A stretch of DNA of 12,677 nt. It comes from Firmicutes bacterium UBA3936 (GTDB lineage Bacteria; Bacillota; Dethiobacteria; Dethiobacterales; Dethiobacteraceae). The stretch lies in assembly GCA_002385745.1 (NCBI GenBank), contig DGEC01000076.1:1-12677 (forward strand), given 5' to 3'. The notes under the pieces were generated by a model. The model searched no databases and had not been told where the DNA came from. It was given only the letters and a program-made list of their open reading frames with translations. Below, piece after piece: positions 1 to 5,794 of the stretch. Position 1 is the first letter of the stretch. Every line of letters starts with the position of its first letter. Both the position numbers and the translations under genes were made by a program.

Positions 1-2
1 GG

Positions 3-26
3 GAATTTGCCCTGTCAGAGGAATAA
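3..26 (+). CDS. Possible 3' end of an upstream gene (partial)
   Basis: One frame from the window edge reads EFALSEE and then a TAA stop at 24-26, just before the dapA promoter. In B. subtilis the gene before dapA is the aspartate kinase dapG, and aspartate kinases often end in an H..F.L-type tail, which these few residues loosely resemble. Seven codons cannot prove this. The reading rests on gene order and is speculative. Confidence 0.25.
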   Translation, partial: EFALSEE

Positions 27-31
27 ACCGT

Positions 32-60
32 TTGAAAAGCATTGCCATTTTTGTTATAAT
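32..60 (+). promoter_or_regulatory. SigA-type promoter of dapA
   Basis: A TTGAAA -35 box (32-37) and a perfect TATAAT -10 box (55-60) are separated by 17 bases, the optimal SigA spacing. Transcription should start near 67. This makes any dapA start before about 67 impossible from this promoter and supports the TTG start at 105. Confidence 0.8.
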
Positions 61-104
61 TGCTTAAGGTTTTTTACAAATCTGCTGCACGGAGGGTGGT
101 ATAC

Positions 105-989
105 TTGACTTTGCCTTTTGGAAGAATAATAACCGCCATGATAACACCGTTTAAGGAAGACGGTGAAATAAATTACGATAAAGCAGCTGAGTTGGCTGAT
201 TTTTTGTCAGAAAACGGCAGCGATGCCATTGTTCTCGGAGGCACAACCGGTGAATCTCCCACCTTAAGCGACGATGAAAAATTAAACCTTTTTTCTCGTA
301 TTAAAAAAACAATTGGCGGGAAAATCAAGATAATTGCGGGAACAGGTTCCAACTCCACGGAACATTCCATTTTTTTAACAAAAGAGGCTGAAAAGTGCGG
401 GGTCGACGGTATCATGCTGGTTGTCCCGTATTATAACAAGCCGTCACAGGAAGGATTGTACAGGCATTTTGCCGCCATTGCCGAAAGCACAGAGCTTCCT
501 GTAATGCTTTATAATATCCCCGGGCGTTCTGCCGTAAATATGACTGCCGAAACCACATTGCGCCTGGCGCAAATTCCGAATATCAGGGCAGTTAAGGAAG
601 CCAGCGGTAATTTGGAACAGATAGCTGCAATTTGCAGCGGTGCTCCGGAAGGTTTTGCCGTTTACAGCGGCGATGACAGCATGACACTGCCGATCATGTC
701 CATAGGCGGCAGCGGGGTTGTATCCGTTGCCTCCCATATAGCAGGCAGGGAAATCAAACAGATGGTCCTGGAGTTTCAAAGCGGCAATTACAGGGAAGCG
801 TTAAGAATCCACCACCGCCTGCTACCCTTATTCAAAGTACTTTTTATTACTTCCAACCCGTCCCCTGTCAAAGGAGCACTGAAGCTCCTTGGCAATGATG
901 CCGGTCCCCTCCGGCTGCCCCTTGTTGAATTGACGGCGGATGAGCAAGCAACGGTTAGAAAAGTCCTGCAAAATTTAAATTACCTGTAA
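105..989 (+). CDS. dapA: 4-hydroxy-tetrahydrodipicolinate synthase (DapA)
   Basis: The product condenses pyruvate with aspartate semialdehyde, the first committed step of the lysine/diaminopimelate pathway, in the cytoplasm; it feeds peptidoglycan and, in spore formers, dipicolinate. The protein has 294 residues, normal for the family. It shows the GGTTGES motif (45-51, Thr47/Thr48), VVPYYNKP with Tyr110, YNIPGR with Tyr136 and Arg141, and the Schiff-base lysine in VKEASGN at Lys164. All are offset by +3 from the known E. coli residues (T44, Y107, Y133, R138, K161). I chose the TTG start at 105 because GGAGG at 91-95 lies 9 bases before it. The longer frame from TTG 60 would begin in the -10 box. 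The gene has its own promoter and terminator, so it can be transcribed alone, although it sits in the B. subtilis-like dapA-rnj-tepA order. Confidence 0.96.
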   Translation: MTLPFGRIITAMITPFKEDGEINYDKAAELADFLSENGSDAIVLGGTTGESPTLSDDEKLNLFSRIKKTIGGKIKIIAGTGSNSTEHSIFLTKEAEKCGVDGIMLVVPYYNKPSQEGLYRHFAAIAESTELPVMLYNIPGRSAVNMTAETTLRLAQIPNIRAVKEASGNLEQIAAICSGAPEGFAVYSGDDSMTLPIMSIGGSGVVSVASHIAGREIKQMVLEFQSGNYREALRIHHRLLPLFKVLFITSNPSPVKGALKLLGNDAGPLRLPLVELTADEQATVRKVLQNLNYL

Positions 990-1004
990 TTCCCCATTTT
1001 TCTG

Positions 1005-1034
1005 ACCCCGCGCAGTCCTTTGGGCGGGGTTTTT
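1005..1034 (+). terminator. Rho-independent terminator after dapA
   Basis: ACCCCGC (1005-1011) pairs perfectly with GCGGGGT (1024-1030) across a 12-base loop. A T run follows immediately (1030-1034). It lies 15 bases after the dapA stop and separates dapA from the RNase J gene. Confidence 0.88.
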
Positions 1035-1092
1035 CGCGCAAAGAGATTTTTATTCTTGCAGCATAAATATGCCTGCCTTTATTCCCTTTAGT

Positions 1093-1098
1093 TATAAT
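1093..1098 (+). promoter_or_regulatory. Possible -10 box for the RNase J gene
   Basis: A perfect TATAAT lies 45 bases before the RNase J start and after the dapA terminator, where a promoter is needed. No good -35 box stands at 16-18 bases upstream; the sequence there is close to TGCCTG. There is also no TGn extension. The site is therefore plausible but only half supported. Confidence 0.45.
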
Positions 1099-1142
1099 TA
1101 AAGCTGGTAAAAAACTGACATTTTAGCGCAGGAGGTGTATAA

Positions 1143-2852
1143 ATGACCAGCGTTTCCAGTAAAAAAAGAGCTAAAGTCAAGCACCGAAAAAACAGTAAAG
1201 CCAGGATTCAAATCATTCCCCTTGGCGGTATTGGAGAAATCGGGAAAAATATGTTTGTCATCCGCTTTGAGGATGAAATCATAGTTATAGATTGCGGTAT
1301 GGCGTTTCCGACAGATGAAATGTTCGGGATTGATGCGGTTATCCCTGATATAAGCTATCTTTTGGAAAACAAGGATAAAGTAATGGCCATACTGCTTACG
1401 CACGGGCATGAAGACCATATAGGCGGTCTGCCTTACGTGCTGCAGCAGATTGATGTGCCGGTGTACGGAACAAAGCTGACGTTGGGACTGGTGGAAGTAA
1501 AACTGAGGGAGCACAATATGCTTTCAGACTGCAACCTGCAGGTCATTTGCCCGGAAGACAGGTTGACAATCGGCAGTTTCAAGATTGAATTTTTCCGCAC
1601 AAACCACAGCATCCCCGATTCTGTTGGAATTGCTTTAAAAACCCCCGCAGGAACAGTAGTTTTTACCGGTGACTTCAAATTTGACCAGACCCCTGTAAAC
1701 GGCAAACCTACCGATTATTACCGGCTGGCGAAACTGGGTGAAAAGGGCGTGCTGGTTGCCCTGTCCGACAGCACAAATGCGGAAAGGCCGGGCTACACCC
1801 TGTCGGAAAAGGTAGTTGGCACGGCAATTATGGATATTTTCCGCACGGCAAAACAAAGGATCATACTGGCAACCTTTGCTTCCAATATCCATCGCATCCA
1901 GCAGGTAATAGACGCGGCAGTTTACTATAGGAGAAAAGTGGCAATTGTAGGAAGAAGCATGGAAAATGTTGTTTCAATTGCTCAAGAGCTGGGTTATCTT
2001 ATTGCGCCTGAAGGTACTATCGTCGAAGTGGATGATTTGGCCAAATTCCCCCCGGAAAAAGCCGTTATTTTAACTACGGGCAGCCAGGGCGAACCCATGT
2101 CGGCACTGACGCGCATTTCCCTTTCCGAGCACCGGAAAGTTGAAATAATGCCCGGAGATACAGTCATAATTTCCGCATCTCCCATTCCGGGCAATGAAAA
2201 ACTGGTTTTCAGGACTATTGACAATTTGTTTGCCCGCGGTGCACATGTGATTTATGAAAGCGTCTCAGGAATTCATGTATCCGGGCACGGTTCGCAAGAG
2301 GAATTAAAACTGATGCTAAACCTGCTTAAGCCTAAATTCCTTATTCCGGTACACGGGGAATTCAGGCATCTGGTTCATCATGCGGAACTGGCCCGCAGCG
2401 TGGGAATAAAAAGCAGCAATATTTTTATTGTCGAAAACGGTAATGTTCTGGAGTTTACATCGAATTCAGGACAGGTAGTCGGCACGGTGACTTCCGGGCA
2501 CGTACTGGTTGACGGCCTAGGCGTTGGGGATGTCGGCAACATTGTCTTAAGAGACCGGAAACTTTTGTCTCAGGACGGTATTTTTATAGTAGCCCTGACA
2601 GTAGAGAGAGAAAACGGCACCGTGGTTTCAGGGCCGGAAATTTATACACGCGGTTTTGTTTATGTAAAGGAGTCGGAAACTTTACTGGATGAGGCCAGGG
2701 AAGAAGTTTGCAATACCCTGAAAAAATCATTGGAAGGCAGTAAAACAGACTGGTCTGCAGTTAAAAACAGGATCAGGGACTCCCTTTCCCGGTATATCTG
2801 GGAGAAAATGCACAGGAGCCCTATGATACTGCCAATCATTATGGAAGTATAG
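1143..2852 (+). CDS. rnj: Ribonuclease J (metallo-beta-lactamase/beta-CASP RNase)
   Basis: RNase J has 5'-to-3' exonuclease and endonuclease activity and acts in mRNA decay and rRNA maturation in Firmicutes. The 569-residue protein has the metal-binding HGHEDH motif (His87, His89, Asp91, His92), His155 in TNHSIPDS, Asp177 in TGDFKFD, and His404 in PVHGEFRH. These match the seven metal ligands of B. subtilis RNase J1 with a constant offset of 13-14. Beta-CASP signatures SDSTN (208-212), ASNIHRIQQ (246-254) and GSQGEP (313-318) follow. So the enzyme should be active. About 20 residues rich in Lys/Arg precede the usual N-terminus. The start is ATG after GGAGGTG (1131-1137). Position next to tepA is that of rnjB in B. 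subtilis, but the sequence alone does not settle J1 versus J2, so the neutral symbol is used. Confidence 0.95.
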   Translation: MTSVSSKKRAKVKHRKNSKARIQIIPLGGIGEIGKNMFVIRFEDEIIVIDCGMAFPTDEMFGIDAVIPDISYLLENKDKVMAILLTHGHEDHIGGLPYVLQQIDVPVYGTKLTLGLVEVKLREHNMLSDCNLQVICPEDRLTIGSFKIEFFRTNHSIPDSVGIALKTPAGTVVFTGDFKFDQTPVNGKPTDYYRLAKLGEKGVLVALSDSTNAERPGYTLSEKVVGTAIMDIFRTAKQRIILATFASNIHRIQQVIDAAVYYRRKVAIVGRSMENVVSIAQELGYLIAPEGTIVEVDDLAKFPPEKAVILTTGSQGEPMSALTRISLSEHRKVEIMPGDTVIISASPIPGNEKLVFRTIDNLFARGAHVIYESVSGIHVSGHGSQEELKLMLNLLKPKFLIPVHGEFRHLVHHAELARSVGIKSSNIFIVENGNVLEFTSNSGQVVGTVTSGHVLVDGLGVGDVGNIVLRDRKLLSQDGIFIVALTVERENGTVVSGPEIYTRGFVYVKESETLLDEAREEVCNTLKKSLEGSKTDWSAVKNRIRDSLSRYIWEKMHRSPMILPIIMEV

Positions 2853-2858
2853 CGGCGT

Positions 2859-2888
2859 CTTTTATACTACCCGCGGCCGGTATAAGAG
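2859..2888. repeat. Inverted repeat just after RNase J
   Basis: CTTTTATAC (2859-2867) can pair with GTATAAGAG (2880-2888), nine pairs including one G-U. The 12-base GC-rich loop contains CCGCGG. No T run follows, so this is not a classic terminator. It could be a weak terminator, an RNA end-protecting hairpin or a processing site. Confidence 0.5.
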
Positions 2889-2904
2889 CAGGGGAGTGCG
2901 AAAT

Positions 2905-2924
2905 ACTAGAATAGAGATTCTAGT
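2905..2924. repeat. Perfect 8-bp inverted repeat before tepA
   Basis: ACTAGAAT (2905-2912) and ATTCTAGT (2917-2924) are perfect reverse complements around the tetra-base AGAG. The repeat ends 17 bases before the tepA start and just before its ribosome binding site. It could act as an RNA hairpin in the leader or as a DNA operator; the sequence does not decide which. Confidence 0.6.
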
Positions 2925-2941
2925 GTGGAAGGGAATCAGTC

Positions 2942-3676
2942 ATGCGCAAATCCAGGCAACGTACTTCCCGTGCTTTAGGAATAAAAAGGAAGCCTGTCTT
3001 GCAACAGAAGGAAATACAGCTGCAGAACATTAATCAGCTTGGCCAGCTAAATATTCCCGATAATTCCGCGAGCGACATCCATAGTATTGCCATTATCGGA
3101 CAAATTGAGGGCCATCTGATACTTCCTCCTCAAAATAAAACCACTAAATATGAGCATGTAATTCCCCAACTGGTAGCCATAGAACAGAACCCGCAAATAC
3201 AAGGGCTGCTCACAATTTTAAATACGGTGGGAGGCGATGTGGAGGCGGGCCTTGCCATAGCGGAAATGATCGATACTCTTTCCAAGCCGACAGTCTCACT
3301 TGTTCTGGGAGGCGGGCACAGCATTGGCGTGCCAATAGCAGTCAGCGCCGATTATTCTTTTATAACGGAAACGGCTACAATGACTATTCATCCCATCCGT
3401 CTAAGCGGGCTTGTGGTGGGTGTGCCCCAAACTTATGAGTATCTTGACAAGATGCAGGACAGAGTGATTAAGTTCATAACAAAGCATTCACGCATTAGCG
3501 AGGAAAAATTCCGCCGGATGATGTTCTGTACAGACCAGTTGGCGCGTGATATCGGCACAGTTATGGTTGGCAAGGATGCAGTAGAGGCCGGATTAATTGA
3601 TGAAGTAGGCGGACTTCGGGAAGCCGTTGCCAAATTGCGGGAATTTATCAATCAACGCAAGGCAAGCGGGGTGTGA
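2942..3676 (+). CDS. tepA: ClpP-family serine peptidase TepA
   Basis: This is a ClpP/crotonase-fold peptidase of the TepA group, once described in B. subtilis as a translocation-enhancing protein; its substrates are poorly known. The 244-residue protein shows [15 protein letters not shown] (93-107), GGGHSIGVP with the expected catalytic Ser127 (123-131), and MTIHP with the expected His150. There is no clear signal peptide or membrane segment. The N-terminus (1-20) is strongly basic and lies outside the ClpP core. The start is ATG 2942 with GGAAGGG at 2927-2933. It follows RNase J and precedes ylzJ by 5 bases, exactly as in B. subtilis. The intergenic inverted repeats may control it. Confidence 0.9.
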   Translation: MRKSRQRTSRALGIKRKPVLQQKEIQLQNINQLGQLNIPDNSASDIHSIAIIGQIEGHLILPPQNKTTKYEHVIPQLVAIEQNPQIQGLLTILNTVGGDVEAGLAIAEMIDTLSKPTVSLVLGGGHSIGVPIAVSADYSFITETATMTIHPIRLSGLVVGVPQTYEYLDKMQDRVIKFITKHSRISEEKFRRMMFCTDQLARDIGTVMVGKDAVEAGLIDEVGGLREAVAKLREFINQRKASGV

Positions 3677-3681
3677 AATGC

Positions 3682-3894
3682 ATGCTCTGGACAGTAATGC
3701 CGCTGGAAGCCGTTATGGAAGGAAGTGAAAAAACCCGGCTAAAATACCGGGAAATCAATTATGGCAACAGTATACTGCTTGTGGAGGAAACAGGCGAAAG
3801 CATGGCAAAAATAATCAGGGTAATATCAACTGATCCCCTTTACTACCTGGACCCGTTCCTCCAGCCCGGGAGCATAATTTCCTTAACCAAATAA
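3682..3894 (+). CDS. ylzJ: YlzJ-like small protein
   Basis: This is a 70-residue cytoplasmic-looking protein without membrane segments. The opening MLWTVMPLEAV and the later STDPLYYLDP segment with a PG near the end resemble the YlzJ family, whose function is unknown. Its place between tepA and spoIIIE is the conserved YlzJ position, which strengthens the call. I chose ATG 3682 because GGGGTG (3668-3673) lies 8 bases before it and the family starts with a short residue run before TVMP. A GTG at 3673 would add three residues but overlaps tepA and has a poorer ribosome binding site. It is probably co-transcribed with tepA, 5 bases away, and is followed at once by a terminator hairpin. Confidence 0.85.
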   Translation: MLWTVMPLEAVMEGSEKTRLKYREINYGNSILLVEETGESMAKIIRVISTDPLYYLDPFLQPGSIISLTK

Positions 3895-3924
3895 GAAACA
3901 GCCGGTGAAAAATGGCTGTTTCTT
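3893..3924 (+). terminator. Strong hairpin terminator after ylzJ
   Basis: AAGAAACAGCC (3893-3903) pairs perfectly over 11 bases with GGCTGTTTCTT (3914-3924) around a 10-base loop. The 3' arm is itself T-rich (TTTCTT), though no pure T run follows. The stem begins inside the ylzJ stop codon. It probably ends or attenuates the rnj-tepA-ylzJ transcript. Confidence 0.72.
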
Positions 3925-3979
3925 CATTTCCGGAGAAGATATTTTCCCGGACATCATACATATTAATCAGGTGATGTCC

Positions 3980-4945
3980 GTGTTAATCCTGGGATTTTTG
4001 CTTTTTCTCGGCGGCATGCGTTTAATGTCTCATGGCTTGTCAGAATTATGGGGATCGGCTTTTTCCGCAGCACTGAACCGTCTGACAGGCAACCGGTTTT
4101 CCGCTTTTCTTTGCGGTTTGCTTTTTACTTCTCTAACCCAGAGCAGTTCTTTGGCTACAGTCCTGGTAGTCGGTGCAGCCGATGCCGGACTGCTTTCCCT
4201 GCCTGCGGCAATTGCCGTAATAATTGGAGCTAATGTGGGCACAACCGTTACCGGCCAGTTGCTTTCCTTTCAGATTCAAGATTATGCGCTGCTGATTTTG
4301 GGCACCGGTCTTTTGTTTATGTTTCCGGGCGGCAGGAGAAAGAGAAATGCCGGCCGCTCACTGGCGGGGCTTGGAATTCTACTCTACGGGCTAAAATTAA
4401 TGGCTGCAGCCCTGACTCCCTTAACTGCAAAAACATGGTTTTTAACCCTTTTGCAGGAATCGGCCGCTCATCCGGTCTTGGGTGTGGCGGCAGGGGCTGT
4501 TTTAGCGGCTGTAATACAGAGTTCTAGTGCCGTTATGGGCGTTGTCCTTTCACTGGCACAGGATAGTGTTATAAGCCTATCTGCAGGTGCGGCAGTTATG
4601 ATTGGTGCAGATGTTGGCACCTGCCTGACAGCGCTATTGGCGGCAATGGGAGGAAGAGTCCCGGCAAAGCGGGCAGCCTTTGCCCATCTCTTGTTTAACC
4701 TTTGCAGCACCGCCATCGTCCTGCCCGTTTTTCCGTATTTCATTAAAGCTGCCGCTGCAACGTCCACCGCCCTGCCGCGCAGTCTTGCCAATGCCCATAC
4801 ACTTTATAATCTGACCGGTGCAGCAGTAATTTTGTTTTTGCTTTCGCCTTTTCAAACTCTTGTTGTGAAGCTTGTCAGGGCGGACAGTATTGAAAAAAAG
4901 AGGATTTCATGTATTCTTAGCGAAGTAATACGCAAGTGGTTCTAA
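3980..4945 (+). CDS. Na+/phosphate cotransporter (NptA/PF02690-type) family protein
   Basis: This is a multi-pass membrane protein of the Na/Pi-cotransporter II family, which moves phosphate, or possibly another anion, with sodium. The characteristic inverted duplication is visible: SLTQSSSLATV (51-61) then GANVGTT (83-89), repeated as VIQSSSAVMGV (178-188) then GADVGTC (209-215). NAHTLYN (271-277) is also typical. The protein ends after 321 residues, soon after the membrane part, without the C-terminal PhoU-like domain found in longer bacterial members. I chose GTG 3980 because AGGTGAT (3969-3975) sits at ideal spacing. ATG 3974 and an upstream GTG 3905 are alternatives; the latter lies in the terminator loop and is unlikely. 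uppP follows after 19 bases, suggesting co-transcription. No clear promoter is seen in 3925-3979. The transported substrate is not known. Confidence 0.85.
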   Translation: MLILGFLLFLGGMRLMSHGLSELWGSAFSAALNRLTGNRFSAFLCGLLFTSLTQSSSLATVLVVGAADAGLLSLPAAIAVIIGANVGTTVTGQLLSFQIQDYALLILGTGLLFMFPGGRRKRNAGRSLAGLGILLYGLKLMAAALTPLTAKTWFLTLLQESAAHPVLGVAAGAVLAAVIQSSSAVMGVVLSLAQDSVISLSAGAAVMIGADVGTCLTALLAAMGGRVPAKRAAFAHLLFNLCSTAIVLPVFPYFIKAAAATSTALPRSLANAHTLYNLTGAAVILFLLSPFQTLVVKLVRADSIEKKRISCILSEVIRKWF

Positions 4946-4950
4946 CCACT
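4935..4950. repeat. Small inverted repeat at the nptA-like stop codon
   Basis: AGTGGTT (4935-4941) and AACCACT (4944-4950) are perfect complements. As RNA this gives a 6-pair stem with the loop TCTA. It spans the stop codon of the transporter gene and ends 4 bases before the uppP ribosome binding site. Confidence 0.45.
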
Positions 4951-4964
4951 GAATGGAGGCTTTT

Positions 4965-5750
4965 ATGAACGCAATTGACGGCGTTATATTGGGAATAATT
5001 CAGGGCTTTACAGAATTTTTACCGGTGTCCAGCTCCGGACACCTGGTGATTTTCCAGGAAATACTCGGCGTCAAGGAAGCTGGTATTACCTTTGAGGTTA
5101 TGGTGCATTTTGCCACCGTGCTCTCAGTAATTTGGGTCTTTGGCAAAGATATCTTACGGTTGCTGCGTAAATTTGCCGGCAGTAAACGGGAAAGGCATTT
5201 TCTGCTTATGCTGATCCTGGGCGCTATTCCAACAGGGCTAATGGGTTTACTGCTGGGGGAAGTATTTGCCTCCTTGTTCGACTCTTCACTGCTGACCGGT
5301 ACAATGCTTTTAATGACAGGAGCCGTACTATATACCCTCTCCCGGCTCAAGCCGGGACACAAAGATGAAGGGGAAGTAACGGCGGCTGATGCTCTGTTGA
5401 TCGGTATTGCCCAGGGAATAGCCATAATTCCCGGCATTTCCCGCAGCGGTATGACAATAACGACAGCCCTGTGGCGGGGTATGGACAAGGATACGGCAGT
5501 TCGTTTTTCCTTTCTCCTGTCTATACCGGTAATACTAGGAGCAGCACTGCTGGAAATAAGAAAGTTGAATATGACCGGTTTTTCCGGCATGCCTGCCGGC
5601 TTATTATTGGGCATGCCAGCCGCCTTTGTGTCAGGAATAATTGCCATCCGGCTATTTGTAAACTTACTGCGAAAAAGTAAGTTTCATTACTTTGCTTACT
5701 ACTGCTGGCTTGCCGGTCTTTTCACCGTTCTCGTCAATATACTCCGTTAA
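4965..5750 (+). CDS. uppP: Undecaprenyl-diphosphatase (UppP/BacA)
   Basis: This membrane enzyme dephosphorylates undecaprenyl diphosphate, recycling the lipid carrier for peptidoglycan and other wall polymers; it is the classic bacitracin-resistance protein. The 261-residue protein has the QGFTE form of the (E/Q)xxxE motif (Gln13, Glu17), then LPVSSSGH (19-26, His26), and the second signature PGISRSG (156-162, Arg160). Several hydrophobic segments follow, matching the usual polytopic layout. The family length is about 265, so it is complete. ATG 4965 is chosen because GGAGG (4955-4959) precedes it; an ATG at 4953 overlaps that site. It lies 19 bases after the transporter gene and 44 bases before spoIIIE, probably in one transcript. 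Confidence 0.95.
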   Translation: MNAIDGVILGIIQGFTEFLPVSSSGHLVIFQEILGVKEAGITFEVMVHFATVLSVIWVFGKDILRLLRKFAGSKRERHFLLMLILGAIPTGLMGLLLGEVFASLFDSSLLTGTMLLMTGAVLYTLSRLKPGHKDEGEVTAADALLIGIAQGIAIIPGISRSGMTITTALWRGMDKDTAVRFSFLLSIPVILGAALLEIRKLNMTGFSGMPAGLLLGMPAAFVSGIIAIRLFVNLLRKSKFHYFAYYCWLAGLFTVLVNILR

Positions 5751-5794
5751 TTATCGCCCGGGGCTTTAACATAATTCTCCCTGTGAGGTGGCTC

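Noticed and set aside
1..60. Lysine riboswitch before dapA
   Set aside because: Only 60 bases are available and most are promoter. No leader structure of that size fits between the start point near 67 and the TTG at 105.
60..104. Longer dapA start at TTG 60
   Set aside because: It begins in the -10 box, before the expected transcription start, and lacks a ribosome binding site. TTG 105 has both right.
5000..5647. A 215-codon open frame on the - strand opposite uppP
   Set aside because: It lies fully inside uppP, which has clear family motifs. The frame has no ribosome binding site or recognisable domain and is a shadow.
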